From the NCBI GenBank assembly GCA_964494325.1, contig CAZBTJ010000005.1, forward strand, positions 12,844 through 76,843: 64,000 nt of DNA. The letters run 5' to 3'. The notes under the pieces were generated by a model. The model saw nothing but the letters and a program-made list of their open reading frames with translations. It was not told where the DNA came from and ran no database searches. The translations under genes and the position numbers were made by a program. This stretch comes from JAIPFM01 sp964494325. Lineage in GTDB: Bacteria > Planctomycetota > Phycisphaerae > Sedimentisphaerales > Anaerobacaceae. Every line of letters starts with the position of its first letter. Position 1 is the stretch's first letter. Positions 7,870 to 17,050 of this stretch are shown here, piece after piece.

Positions 7870-7900
7870 TGAACCACTTTTGAAAAGTGCTTCACTTGGC
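7864..7900 (+). terminator. Strong hairpin after the remnant gene, possible terminator
   Basis: GCCAAGTGAA pairs perfectly with TTCACTTGGC (10 bp), and inside this ACTTTT pairs with AAAAGT after a 2x2 internal loop. The stop codon of the remnant gene is part of the stem. It is not followed by a good U-run, so rho-independent termination is uncertain. Confidence 0.45.
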
Positions 7901-7929
7901 CAATAGTGTTTCAGAGAATTTGAGTCAAG

Positions 7930-9480
7930 ATGAACCCGTCAACAAACACAACAGCGCAAGCAGATCCACCGGAAACGACAGCGACAAAGGCGAATGACGA
8001 AGAAAATCCCTTTTGTACCCGTTATTTGGTTTCGGATTTAAAAGTTCGTTCTGTAAGAGGCGGGGCCGTGACATCTTTGTCTTATGCCTGTCGCTTTGTC
8101 ATACGTATGGGCGTGACCGCTGTGTTGGCCCGATTACTTTTGCCCGGCGATTATGGTCTTATTGCGATGGTTACATCCATCACTAATCTTGCACTTATGT
8201 TTCATGACCTTGGATTGTCTACGGCAACTGTCCAAAAGCCTGATATCACTCACGAGCAGGTCAGCACTCTTTTCTGGATCAATGTGGCACTGGGCATTGT
8301 GATTGCTATTATTGTGTCGATTTCCGCCCCTGCTGTGGCATGGTTTTATAATGAGCCGCGTCTCAAGTTAATCACGGTGGCTTTGGCCGTTCCCTTTGTT
8401 TTTGGCGGTTTGGCGGTGCAGCATCAAGCGTTGTTGAGACGTCATATGAAGTTTGTACCTGCTGGACTGGTCATCATTGCAGCCAGTGCACTGGGTGGTT
8501 TGGCGGCAATTATTTCATGGGCACTTGGTGCCGGATATTGGGCGCTGGTGATCATGAATATTGTGGTATCAGCGTCTACAGCCGTTGGTATGTGGATCGC
8601 ATTTCCTTGGTGCCCGGGATTCCCAAAGAAACATATTGAGATCGGCGGTATGCTGAAGTTCGGTGGTAATGTCACCGGTTTTTCAATCGCAAGCTATTTT
8701 TCTCGTAATATTGACAAGGTCTTGATCGGTCGTTTTGTGGGTTCTTTCACGCTCGGTCTATACAGCCGAGCCTATCAGATCTTGATGATGCCAATCAATC
8801 AGATTAGAACCCCCCTTAATAGTGTGGCACTACCCGCGTTGAGTGCTTTGCAGAATGACCCAGAGAGGTTCAGGCGTTATCATGCGAAATTGGCTTCTTT
8901 TGTGGCAGTGACGAGTATGCCACTTATGGTGTTAATGGCGATTTGTTCGAATAATGTTGTGGCTTTGTTGTTGGGTGGAGGATGGTCGGGGGCCAACCGT
9001 ATTTTTCTTGCCATGGCCATTGCGGGTATCATTCAGCCTGTGTCGGGCACGAGAGGTGTCGTCATGTTGGCGTCAGGTCAGTCGGGACGGTACCTTAGAT
9101 GGGGACTGTTTCAAAGCGTGACCACCGTTGTCTCATTTGTGATAGGATTAAATTGGGGTGCATTGGGAGTGGCGATAGCGTATGCCTGTTATAATTATCT
9201 CATTTTTTTTCCGGCGGCATGGTATTGTTTTCGACAGTCGCCGGTGTCGATGAAGAGTTTTGCCCAGAGCCTATGGCGTCCCTTGACTGCCAGTCTTTGC
9301 ATGGGCGGCGTCGTGTTTTACATCCACATGCTGCTACGCCACCAGATGGATGTGGTACAGCTTGGTCTTTGTGGCGTTGCAGGCGTCTGCATCTTTTTAG
9401 TGTTTTGCCGTCTGCTGCCGGGAGGCAAGGCATGGTTTGTTGAGATGCGTGGCTATCTGGCACTCATTGTCAAGCGGTAA
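7930..9480 (+). CDS. Wzx-type polysaccharide flippase (MOP superfamily)
   Basis: 516-residue polytopic membrane protein with roughly twelve to fourteen hydrophobic segments after a hydrophilic N-terminal extension of about 40 residues. The stretch 'GGAVTSLSYACRF...VLARLLLPGDYGLIAMV' and 'DLGLSTATVQKPDITHEQVSTLFWINVALGI' matches the WzxC/RfbX group of lipid-linked oligosaccharide flippases. It would move undecaprenyl-linked repeat units to the periplasmic face, where the Wzy-like protein encoded at 12994-14316 can polymerise them. The long polar, threonine-rich N-terminus is unusual; a later start would remove it, but no better ribosome-binding site is evident. Confidence 0.92.
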   Translation: MNPSTNTTAQADPPETTATKANDEENPFCTRYLVSDLKVRSVRGGAVTSLSYACRFVIRMGVTAVLARLLLPGDYGLIAMVTSITNLALMFHDLGLSTATVQKPDITHEQVSTLFWINVALGIVIAIIVSISAPAVAWFYNEPRLKLITVALAVPFVFGGLAVQHQALLRRHMKFVPAGLVIIAASALGGLAAIISWALGAGYWALVIMNIVVSASTAVGMWIAFPWCPGFPKKHIEIGGMLKFGGNVTGFSIASYFSRNIDKVLIGRFVGSFTLGLYSRAYQILMMPINQIRTPLNSVALPALSALQNDPERFRRYHAKLASFVAVTSMPLMVLMAICSNNVVALLLGGGWSGANRIFLAMAIAGIIQPVSGTRGVVMLASGQSGRYLRWGLFQSVTTVVSFVIGLNWGALGVAIAYACYNYLIFFPAAWYCFRQSPVSMKSFAQSLWRPLTASLCMGGVVFYIHMLLRHQMDVVQLGLCGVAGVCIFLVFCRLLPGGKAWFVEMRGYLALIVKR

Positions 9481-9524
9481 GGCCGATCGGTTTTGAGATA
9501 TTACTCGTTTTAACTCGAGGCATT

Positions 9525-10856
9525 ATGAAGCAAATTGTGACGAAAATAAGTAGGGTGTCCTCTGGTATATACCTGCAAGCCAAGCAAGGCTTGCGATCTG
9601 CAGCCAAAGGCATGGCACGAATACTCTTTGCCGTGATGAAAAGGGTGGGTTACACACCCGCATGGCTCATCAATATGTTGCCGCGTCCCAAGTCTGTACG
9701 CAGGTATGTGAAACCTTGTTTTCGTCGGGACGAATTCTTTGATATTCTAAGTAGACGAGGCGTACGCTATGTGATCCTACGCTGGTTTGATGATCTGCCG
9801 GAGTGGCCCGACCACGAAGATATGGATTTGTTGGTCCATGACGAGGATCTGGCCAGAATTTCAGATTTGTTTACTTACTACACCCAGGGCATGCCTTGTG
9901 ATATATACTCTGTGACTGCGATCAATGATTGGAATGGCATCCCATATTACCCACCGTCGTTTGCCATCCAATTATTGGATGAGAAAGTGACCTGGCAGGA
10001 AAGATATTGCATACCAAGTGAAAAAAATCTCCTGATGAGCCTTGCTTATCATGTGGTGTTTCACAAGGCAGAACAGTCAGGATTTGCCCTGTCTGGCAGT
10101 CAGGTGATCTCAACTGATCCCGATGTACAGCGTTATTTCGATGTGTTTAATAGGCTGTCTGAGGTCCTTGGTATTGATTTTGAACTGAGTCTGAGCGGTC
10201 TGTATGAGCTCTTGGAAGACCACGGCGGGATTCCTCCCCTTGGGACATTCAGGAAGTTGGCACTTCGGAGTGAATGGCTCAAAAGAGTTCTGGTTCAGAG
10301 AGACAGGCAACCGGCGCAAAAGGGCGAACTCATTGTGTATACCCTTCGCGAGTGGGCCCTGAAGAACGGGCTGGTCGAATTCATCACAAGGGCCCTGGTG
10401 GACAAAGTTGACTCTTACGAGATCCTTGAGGTCAAGACTCTGAATAGGCAGCAAAAGGACTTGGCCAGTGAAAAAATACGAGGTGGTACCTGGGGATATG
10501 GGCATTACCCTGTGAACGGTGGTACACCTGCCATGTTTGTGGTGGTGTTTGACTATGCCCCTGCTGTGATGCCTGAATCGCACAAAGAAGAGTTTCCTTT
10601 TATAAAAAATGGTCATTTCATGGTGAAAGCTGAGATTCGAAATGAGATTAACAGCCATTATCCAAAAAGCCAGTGGGTCAATTGCATTCACAGCAGTGAT
10701 GACGAGATTGAAGCCTGGGAAGACCTCAGGTCTATTGGGTGTTCTACGCTCGTCCAAACCGTTCAGAATAAACTCCTGTCTTTACGCCAAGAAGCAAGCC
10801 TTCCCTATGCCCATGAATCTCATGAAATACAAACTCACACTGCCTCAACGCCTTGA
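9525..10856 (+). CDS. Nucleotidyltransferase-like protein of the polysaccharide cluster
   Basis: 443 residues, no membrane segments. Around residues 80-105 'GVRYVILRWFDDLPEWPDHEDMDLLV' (shown here by its ends: a strand, then D-x-D before LLV) resembles the core of minimal nucleotidyltransferase folds, where the D-x-D binds metal. The C-terminus contains 'VNCIHSSDDEIEAWEDL' near residues 386-402, recalling the 'N-x-(V/I)-H-x-S-D' segment of nucleoside diphosphate kinases, though nothing else of that family is clear. The next gene is kinase-like and overlaps this one by about 50 bases, so the two proteins probably act together, perhaps adding or activating a phosphorylated substituent. The function is inference. 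GAGG lies close before the ATG. Confidence 0.6.
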   Translation: MKQIVTKISRVSSGIYLQAKQGLRSAAKGMARILFAVMKRVGYTPAWLINMLPRPKSVRRYVKPCFRRDEFFDILSRRGVRYVILRWFDDLPEWPDHEDMDLLVHDEDLARISDLFTYYTQGMPCDIYSVTAINDWNGIPYYPPSFAIQLLDEKVTWQERYCIPSEKNLLMSLAYHVVFHKAEQSGFALSGSQVISTDPDVQRYFDVFNRLSEVLGIDFELSLSGLYELLEDHGGIPPLGTFRKLALRSEWLKRVLVQRDRQPAQKGELIVYTLREWALKNGLVEFITRALVDKVDSYEILEVKTLNRQQKDLASEKIRGGTWGYGHYPVNGGTPAMFVVVFDYAPAVMPESHKEEFPFIKNGHFMVKAEIRNEINSHYPKSQWVNCIHSSDDEIEAWEDLRSIGCSTLVQTVQNKLLSLRQEASLPYAHESHEIQTHTASTP

Positions 10857-11529
10857 ACCTATTCGCCAGTGGCTCAGGGCCCACAGTGTTCGACGGGTGC
10901 TTCTAGGGCATACTCCCCGTGTGATTTACATCGGCAATCGTGGGCACTGCAAGGCTTGTTACGTGCTGGGCCAGGCGTGTATCAGAAAGAGATTTCAAAA
11001 AACCGCTGTGGGCAAAAAGTGCTTTGAGCGAGAAACGATGGCTCGACAGATGTTTTCTCAGAGAACATGGATTTCTCCAATTATCAAGAAAGGTCCACAC
11101 TGGCTTGCCATACCCGAATATCCGATGACAACCCGGTTGGACCAGGCTGCCAAGGCCATGACACCTCAGACGCGTTTGCGCGTGGCGGTGCGTGCATTGA
11201 GTGCATTGTCTGACCTTCATTCTGAGGGGTATGCGCATCAGGATTTTCATGCCAAAAATGTATTCTGGGTGGATGACGATTTGGTAGTGATTGATTTTGA
11301 AGAGATGGTGCCCTATCCTGAGGCGTCGCGGCCCTCCTTTTCAGAATGCTATGATATCACCGGGCAGGGGCTCGAAAGTCCTGGAGGTACGCGGAATATG
11401 TGCTATACCTCTGACCATGAATTGTCACTTCAGAATGTTCTCGGTATTTCCATTGGTGAGGCCATGAATGCGTTTAATGCACAGTGTCTTGTGGGACCAC
11501 ACTACGCCACAACAGCGCATGACGCATAG
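10807..11529 (+). CDS. Protein-kinase-like (LPS kinase/APH fold) protein
   Basis: 240 residues with a kinase catalytic loop 'HQDFHAKN' (His144, Asp146, Asn151) and the metal-binding 'VIDFEE' (Asp163), as in Kdo/heptose LPS kinases and aminoglycoside phosphotransferases. The N-lobe is short and less typical. Candidate starts at 10807, 10813 and 10822 all overlap the end of the preceding gene, so translational coupling is likely; 10807 is chosen as the longest of the three. It probably phosphorylates a sugar or lipid-linked intermediate made by this cluster; the substrate cannot be read from sequence. Confidence 0.75.
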   Translation: MPMNLMKYKLTLPQRLEPIRQWLRAHSVRRVLLGHTPRVIYIGNRGHCKACYVLGQACIRKRFQKTAVGKKCFERETMARQMFSQRTWISPIIKKGPHWLAIPEYPMTTRLDQAAKAMTPQTRLRVAVRALSALSDLHSEGYAHQDFHAKNVFWVDDDLVVIDFEEMVPYPEASRPSFSECYDITGQGLESPGGTRNMCYTSDHELSLQNVLGISIGEAMNAFNAQCLVGPHYATTAHDA

Positions 11530-11560
11530 GGCTCTGCCATGCGTAGGATCGCATCATATC

Positions 11561-12385
11561 ATGAATCAAACCATTGACGTCTTGATGATTACCTATAACC
11601 GACCTGAATATACACGTTTGTCGTTGGCCAGGTTGCTGGAGACCAGTGATCAGGACGTGCGTGTGTGGATTTGGCAGAATGGCTCTCATCAAGAGACCCT
11701 GGACGTGGTACGCGGTTTTCTTGACCATGAGCGTGTGTACCAGTTTCATCACAGCCCGGAAAACAAAAAACTCACTGAGCCCACCAATTGGCTGTGGAGC
11801 CAATCCACAGGAGACCTCCTGGCCAAGGTGGACGATGATTGTCTCATGCCCGATCAGTGGGCCAGTACGCTCAGGCAGGCTCACAAGGACGTACCTCAAT
11901 TTGGCGTTATCAGTTGCTGGCTCTTTATGGAAGAGGATTTTATGCCAGAGGTGGCCAGCCAAAAGATCCGAGAGTTCGTAGGTGGGCACAAGATCCTGCA
12001 GAACTGTTGGGTAGGTGGGTCCGGGTATGTTATGAAGCGAGCGTGTGTGACACAAATGGGTTTGCTCAACGCGGGCCAGTCGTTCACGGATTATTGTATC
12101 CGTCTGGCTGCCAGAGGGTGGCACGTGGGTTGGTATTATCCTTTTTTGTTTCAGGAACACATGGATGATCCTAGGTCTGAGCACACACTCCTGAAGACGG
12201 ACGCGGACTTGCTGAAATACTCGCCACTGACGGCGAAGAACTTTGCCTGTGCGTCACTGGAAGACTGGATTATATTTCTGAACGCTGAAGCCAGACGCTG
12301 TCAGTCTGCCAGTTTGGATACAAAGCAATACATCGGTTGGCGAAGCAAGGTGACGCGATGGATCAAGAGACGGTTTCAGGGGTAG
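11561..12385 (+). CDS. Family 2 glycosyltransferase
   Basis: 274-residue GT-A protein without membrane segments. 'IDVLMITYNRPEYTRLSL' at the N-terminus and 'LAKVDDDCLMP' with the metal-binding D-x-D near residue 90 are family 2 hallmarks. It would transfer one sugar to the growing lipid-linked repeat unit at the inner face of the membrane. Start 11561 is chosen because the GT-A fold begins immediately; the in-frame upstream start at 11468 would overlap the kinase gene. The sugar specificity is unknown. Confidence 0.85.
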   Translation: MNQTIDVLMITYNRPEYTRLSLARLLETSDQDVRVWIWQNGSHQETLDVVRGFLDHERVYQFHHSPENKKLTEPTNWLWSQSTGDLLAKVDDDCLMPDQWASTLRQAHKDVPQFGVISCWLFMEEDFMPEVASQKIREFVGGHKILQNCWVGGSGYVMKRACVTQMGLLNAGQSFTDYCIRLAARGWHVGWYYPFLFQEHMDDPRSEHTLLKTDADLLKYSPLTAKNFACASLEDWIIFLNAEARRCQSASLDTKQYIGWRSKVTRWIKRRFQG

Positions 12386-12400
12386 GGATGTCTACGCATC

Positions 12401-12967
12401 ATGTGGAATTGGCTGAGAAGACAGTATTTTATAGGGATCACGCGTTTGAGGTGGGGCTGGCGATTGCAGGGTCTCGGCGAGAGAACAGTGATCAGGCAGC
12501 CTCTGTTGATCAATCGGGCCCAGAGTATTCTGATTGGGAGAAGGGTGTCACTTGCCAAGGGATGTGTGTTGGCCGATCTTTTGCCTGGGCAGGGGGATGT
12601 GCCCAAAATAGAAATCGGTGACGGTACGAGCTGTTTGTTTCGATTTCAGTGTAATGCTGCGGTTTCTGTCAAGATCGGTGCTGATGTGTTGATGGCGTCG
12701 AACGTGTTCATTACCGATTCGGATCATGTGCTGGAGCCTGCGGGATTGCCTGTGACAAGAAACAACAAGCTGATCAGCCGCGGTGTGACGATCGGTAACA
12801 ACTGTTGGATTGGTCAAAATGCCGTGATACTCAAGGGTGTGGCCGTAGGTGACCATTGTATTGTTGGCGCCAACAGTGTGGTGACTAAGAGCTTTGAATC
12901 AAATTCAGTAATCGCAGGAAACCCTGCCAGGTTGATCAAGATGAATTGCCAGACCTCAAACGCTTAA
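12401..12967 (+). CDS. Hexapeptide-repeat acyltransferase
   Basis: 188 residues dominated by left-handed beta-helix hexapeptide repeats (for example 'IEIGDGTSCLF', 'VKIGADVLMASNVFITDSDH', 'VTIGNNCWIGQNAVILKGVAVGDHCIVGANSVV'), ending with the typical 'AGNPARLIK' of CatB/WbbJ-type O-acetyltransferases. Full length for the family. It likely acetylates a hydroxyl of the repeat unit with acetyl-CoA. It follows the glycosyltransferase stop by 15 bases. Confidence 0.9.
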   Translation: MWNWLRRQYFIGITRLRWGWRLQGLGERTVIRQPLLINRAQSILIGRRVSLAKGCVLADLLPGQGDVPKIEIGDGTSCLFRFQCNAAVSVKIGADVLMASNVFITDSDHVLEPAGLPVTRNNKLISRGVTIGNNCWIGQNAVILKGVAVGDHCIVGANSVVTKSFESNSVIAGNPARLIKMNCQTSNA

Positions 12968-12993
12968 ACGGATAGATTTCTCCACCGGGGACT

Positions 12994-14316
12994 ATGGAAA
13001 CACTAGCTGGCAATACCACTTATTTTAATCAGACCACAGTGAATCCACTTGGATTGCTCATTCTGGTGGTGTTGGGGGTATTCACACTCTGTTTGCCTCG
13101 TCGATGGGCCGTGTTTCCCTTCCTGGTGATGGCTTGCTTTGTCTCTTCGGCCCAGCGAATTGTGGTGATGAGTCTGGATTTTAATTTTCTGAGGATTCTC
13201 GTACTCTTTGGGGCATTAAGAGTGTTCGTGATAAAAAGGGAGTTTACATCGTTCCGATGGGGTCGATTGGATACGGCGGTCTGTTTGTGGGGTACGAGTT
13301 CTGCCGTTTTTTATACGCTTCGACTGGCCAGCCTAGCTGGTCTTATCAATCGATTGGGCTTTTGCTTTGATGTGATTGGCATGTATTTGTTGTTTCGGTG
13401 CCTAGTTCGAAACTGGCAGGACGTTGACCGAATTATCAAGGGCTTTCTGTGCATTAGCATTCCCCTGGCGTTCTTGTTTGTAATTGAAAACAGAACAGGA
13501 CACAATATGTTCTCAATCTTTGGTGGTGTCCATGCCATCACCATGGTTCGACAGGGGCGACTGCGGTGTCAAGGTGCATTTTCACATGCCATTTTGGCGG
13601 GGTGTTTCTGGGCGTCGGTCATTCCATTATTTGTGGTCTGCTGGTGGAAATTTAACCAGGATAAGATTTGGGCTGTGATAGGTATCCTGGCAGCCATGGT
13701 GATTATCTATTGTTGTGCTTCGAGTACGCCTGTGCTGGCTGTGCTGTGCGGGGGGCTTGGCGGCTGCATGTTTTACTTGCGAAGGCAGATGAAGGTCGTT
13801 CGATGGGGCCTTCTGGGTGGCTTGTTCATGCTCCACGTGTCAATGAGAGCGCCTGTGTGGCACTTGATTTCCCGAGTGGGTGCTGTGGGTGGGTCCACCG
13901 GATACCATCGTTTTGTCTTGATAGATCAGGCTATCCGGCATTTTGGTGATTGGGGTTTCCTGGGATGCTCTGGGGCCAGGGTGGCGTCTTGGGGAGTCTG
14001 GGCCGGCGATGTGACGAATCAGTATATCCTCGAGGGGGTCAATGGTGGTTTTGTCACCCTGTGCCTGTTTGTGTATTGCATTTTAGTGGCGTATAGTGAA
14101 GTCGGTAAGCTCTGGAGGCGTCAACGACCGCATTCTTATGAACTGAAATTAACCTGGGCCTTGGGTGTCTGTCTATTTGTTCACTGTATGAATTTCATCG
14201 GGGTGTCATACTTCGGACAGATCAATATTTTGTGGTACTTGCTCCTGGCCATGATTGGTAGCCTGTCGCTGGTCAAGACAAAGAAAAAAAACGTAAAGGC
14301 CAGACTGGCCGATTGA
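12994..14316 (+). CDS. O-antigen polymerase/ligase-like membrane protein (Wzy type)
   Basis: 440-residue protein with about ten to twelve hydrophobic segments and a larger extracytoplasmic loop around residues 280-340, the arrangement of the Wzy_C/WaaL family. The loop contains 'STGYHRFVLIDQAIRHFGDWGFLGCSG', of which the R-x(3)-D/W-x(2)-A pattern is reminiscent of other family members. It would polymerise repeat units delivered by the flippase. Sequence in this family diverges strongly, so the call rests on topology, size and position in the cluster. Confidence 0.8.
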   Translation: METLAGNTTYFNQTTVNPLGLLILVVLGVFTLCLPRRWAVFPFLVMACFVSSAQRIVVMSLDFNFLRILVLFGALRVFVIKREFTSFRWGRLDTAVCLWGTSSAVFYTLRLASLAGLINRLGFCFDVIGMYLLFRCLVRNWQDVDRIIKGFLCISIPLAFLFVIENRTGHNMFSIFGGVHAITMVRQGRLRCQGAFSHAILAGCFWASVIPLFVVCWWKFNQDKIWAVIGILAAMVIIYCCASSTPVLAVLCGGLGGCMFYLRRQMKVVRWGLLGGLFMLHVSMRAPVWHLISRVGAVGGSTGYHRFVLIDQAIRHFGDWGFLGCSGARVASWGVWAGDVTNQYILEGVNGGFVTLCLFVYCILVAYSEVGKLWRRQRPHSYELKLTWALGVCLFVHCMNFIGVSYFGQINILWYLLLAMIGSLSLVKTKKKNVKARLAD

Positions 14317-14323
14317 AGGGACT

Positions 14324-15256
14324 ATGGACCGGGTAGAGGTATCAATACTTATTGTCAACTGGAATACCCGTGAGCTGGTGTGTGAGTGCTTACGTTCCGT
14401 GTACGACCATGCCTGTGGCCTGGTGTTTGAAGTGATTGTGGTTGACAATGCGTCCACGGATGGGTCGTGTGAGTGTATTGAGAAGGCATTTGCCCCGGTG
14501 AAGCTCATCAGGTCCCCAGAGAATCTTGGGTTTGCCAGGGGCAATAATCTTGCGGCACGCCACGCGAGTGGGAACCTCCTCCTTCTCTTGAATCCCGATG
14601 CTGTGTTGCGAAGCGATTCCATCAAGACTTTGGTGGCGTATGCCAGGGCCCATGCCGACGGGGGCGCCTGGGGCGGGGTGTGCGAACTGCCGAATGGTAC
14701 GGTGGATCCGGGATGTCGTCAGGTTCCGCCAAGTCTGAAGCATACCTTTCGATCTCTGTTGGGACTGACAGCCAGGCGAGTGATGCATCTTGACCGAAGC
14801 GAGGCCTTTGAGGGACCTGTGCCTGTGTTGTCCGGTGCCTATATGATGGTGCGTACGGAGATCTGGCGTCGGGTTGGCGGGTTTGATGAAGCCTTTACAT
14901 TGTATGCCGAAGAAACTGATTTGTGTTATCGGATTCAGAAGACGGGTTGTGACATATATATGACAGGCCAGTCCAGGATATTGCACAATACGGGTAGCGG
15001 AAATCCGTATGATCCCAAACGCATGTTATACCAGACTCGCGGAGTGATGCAGTTTTATCGCAAGCATTTTACAGGCATGCAAGCCACCTGTGCGGCTGTT
15101 ATGATCTGGCTGCACAGTTTTGAGCGTATTGTGGGTTCCTGGGTGCTGATGCCCTGGCTGGGCCAGGTTCGATGCGTCTGTCTTCGCAAACGCATGTCTC
15201 TGGTATGGCGCCATCCCGGATGGTGGTGGCAGGGCTGGCTGGGGCAGAAACTCTAG
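14324..15256 (+). CDS. Family 2 glycosyltransferase (rhamnosyltransferase-like)
   Basis: 310 residues. 'SILIVNWNTRELVCECLRS', 'VIVVDNASTDGS', 'ENLGFARGNNLAA' and 'LLLLNPDAVL' are the ordered motifs of the WbbL/rhamnosyltransferase-like GT2 group; the 'NPDA' segment holds the D-x-D equivalent, and 'GGFDEAFTLYAEETDLCYRI' supplies the ED catalytic region. The C-terminal 60 residues carry one amphipathic or membrane-attached helix. Start 14324 has AAGGG upstream and the polymerase gene ends 7 bases before. Donor sugar unknown. Confidence 0.9.
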   Translation: MDRVEVSILIVNWNTRELVCECLRSVYDHACGLVFEVIVVDNASTDGSCECIEKAFAPVKLIRSPENLGFARGNNLAARHASGNLLLLLNPDAVLRSDSIKTLVAYARAHADGGAWGGVCELPNGTVDPGCRQVPPSLKHTFRSLLGLTARRVMHLDRSEAFEGPVPVLSGAYMMVRTEIWRRVGGFDEAFTLYAEETDLCYRIQKTGCDIYMTGQSRILHNTGSGNPYDPKRMLYQTRGVMQFYRKHFTGMQATCAAVMIWLHSFERIVGSWVLMPWLGQVRCVCLRKRMSLVWRHPGWWWQGWLGQKL

Positions 15257-15381
15257 CCTGCATGAAGAAACGCACTGATGCTATGGAGACACTGGTACCG
15301 TCCATGCATTGTTTCTTTTTTGAGGGTCAGAAGCCTCGCATTCAATTGTTGAAAATGTGATCACGTCATAAGAGAAAACCT

Positions 15382-16371
15382 ATGCGAACATGTAGATATG
15401 TGATTGTTACACCGGCCTTTAATGAAGCTCAGTATCTTAAGGATACCATTGAAAGTGTCATTTCACAGACCACGTTACCCGTATCTTGGGTGATAGTGGA
15501 TGATGGATCTACAGATAATACGGCAGAAATAATTCAATCCTATACGACAGTCTATCCGTGGATTCACTACCTACGTCGTGAAAAAAAGGCGGGCCAAACA
15601 TATTATGCCAGTAATGTGTACGCGATTTTGTATGGAGTTACCTCTCTTCGTCATGAGCCTTACGATATGCTGGCTGTATTGGATGCCGACATTACATTGT
15701 GTCCTGATTACTATGAACAAATACTGCGTCGATTTGAGAAAAATCCGGAACTGGGTATTGCCACAGGTGTTTATTGCGAAAAACAGAATGAACAGTGGGT
15801 TGAGGTTCAAATTGATCGGCAATCAACACCCAAAGCATTGCAGGTCTTTCGACGGCAATGTTATGAAGCATGCGGCGGCTATATCCCAATGATGTATGGC
15901 GGTGAGGATGCTGCTATCGAAGTAACTGCCAGACAGAAAAAATGGCAGACATGGTCTTTCCCTGACATTGCAGTAAAACACAATAGACCACTGGGCACTG
16001 GGTGTGGATCTAAACAACTCAAAGCAAAATTCAATAGTGGATTAACAGACTATGCCATTGGCATGCACCCATTATTTGTCGTGTTTAAATCCCTTAGGCG
16101 TTGTTTTTGTGAAACGCCCCTGTTCATTTCAGGTATTGCGCGATTATGTGGGCATGCACATGGTGCATTGAGCCATGTGCCTCGTCAGTTACCACTCAAT
16201 ACGAGGCGATATTTAAGGCAAGAACAAATGTTTCGTTTGTTGCGAGTCGTTCGCTTCGTTCAACCCTCTTGGAAACCTGTTTCAGAGTCAAGTAATCATG
16301 AAAAAGAAAATCACTCTTCTAAACATAAATATCGACAACTTAACGATGCAGGAACTTTTGGAGCGATTTAA
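15382..16371 (+). CDS. Family 2 glycosyltransferase
   Basis: 329 residues. 'YVIVTPAFNEAQYLKDTIESVISQ' and 'VIVDDGSTDNTAEII' open a GT-A domain; 'VLDADITL' is the D-x-D near residue 100. The C-terminal 25 residues (from about 'SSNHEKENHSS') are encoded over the beginning of the next gene in another frame, an overlap of 74 bases. That is long for this cluster and suggests the original stop codon was lost by a small indel, so the tail may not be native. This gene and the next are AT-richer than their neighbours, hinting at a separate origin. Confidence 0.85.
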   Translation: MRTCRYVIVTPAFNEAQYLKDTIESVISQTTLPVSWVIVDDGSTDNTAEIIQSYTTVYPWIHYLRREKKAGQTYYASNVYAILYGVTSLRHEPYDMLAVLDADITLCPDYYEQILRRFEKNPELGIATGVYCEKQNEQWVEVQIDRQSTPKALQVFRRQCYEACGGYIPMMYGGEDAAIEVTARQKKWQTWSFPDIAVKHNRPLGTGCGSKQLKAKFNSGLTDYAIGMHPLFVVFKSLRRCFCETPLFISGIARLCGHAHGALSHVPRQLPLNTRRYLRQEQMFRLLRVVRFVQPSWKPVSESSNHEKENHSSKHKYRQLNDAGTFGAI

Positions 16372-17050
16372 CTCTGGTATTCTTATCACGCCCAATGTCG
16401 ATCACTTGATGAAACTGCAAAAAGATAGAGAGTTTTATAAGGTGTATCAAAAGGCGCAATATGTTGTATTGGATAGTCGAATACTCTACTTTCTGATGAA
16501 ACTAATCAGAAAACCGGTTAAGGCTGTGATTCCAGGCTCTGATTTGCTGCCCTCATTTTGTCAACATCACCAACATAATAATGATATCAAGATATTTCTC
16601 TTGGGCGCTGCATCTGGGGTTGCAGACGAAGCGATGCGAAGGATTAACGATAGGGTTGGACGAGAGATTGTTGTGGGCGCCCACTCGCCAAGCTATGGGT
16701 TTGAAAACAACGATTCAGAATGTCTCGAAATCCTCCGGATCATCAATGAGACTGATGCCAATGTCCTGGCCATAGGGGTTGGAGCACCCAAGCAAGAAAA
16801 ATGGCTGGCAAAGTACTTTGGCTTACTGCCCAAGGTTAAAATGGGGATGGCCATTGGGGCAACTATAGACTTTGAAGCCGGGCATATTGAGAGGGCGCCA
16901 CGCATTTTTCAGGTGTGTGGAATGGAGTGGTTCTATAGGATGTGCCAAGAGCCTAAACGGTTGTGGCGAAGATACCTCGTGGATGACACAGGGATACTTG
17001 TTTACATGCTTAAACAGAAATTGGGCTTGTATCACAATCCTTTTGCATGA
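16298..17050 (+). CDS. WecG/TagA/CpsF family glycosyltransferase (GT26)
   Basis: 250 residues. Family features are 'LITPNVDHLMKLQKD' (the T-x-N segment), 'YVVLDSRIL' (aspartate at the position of the PDG catalytic base, but DS instead of DG), 'FLLGAASGVADEA', and 'VLAIGVGAPKQEKWL' near residue 155-170, followed by 'GATIDFEAGHIERAP'. GT26 enzymes transfer N-acetylmannosamine or related sugars, usually as the second sugar on the undecaprenyl-diphosphate primer, consistent with the phosphoglycosyl transferase found at 22192-23820. The start overlaps the preceding gene by 74 bases. Confidence 0.92.
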   Translation: MKKKITLLNINIDNLTMQELLERFNSGILITPNVDHLMKLQKDREFYKVYQKAQYVVLDSRILYFLMKLIRKPVKAVIPGSDLLPSFCQHHQHNNDIKIFLLGAASGVADEAMRRINDRVGREIVVGAHSPSYGFENNDSECLEILRIINETDANVLAIGVGAPKQEKWLAKYFGLLPKVKMGMAIGATIDFEAGHIERAPRIFQVCGMEWFYRMCQEPKRLWRRYLVDDTGILVYMLKQKLGLYHNPFA

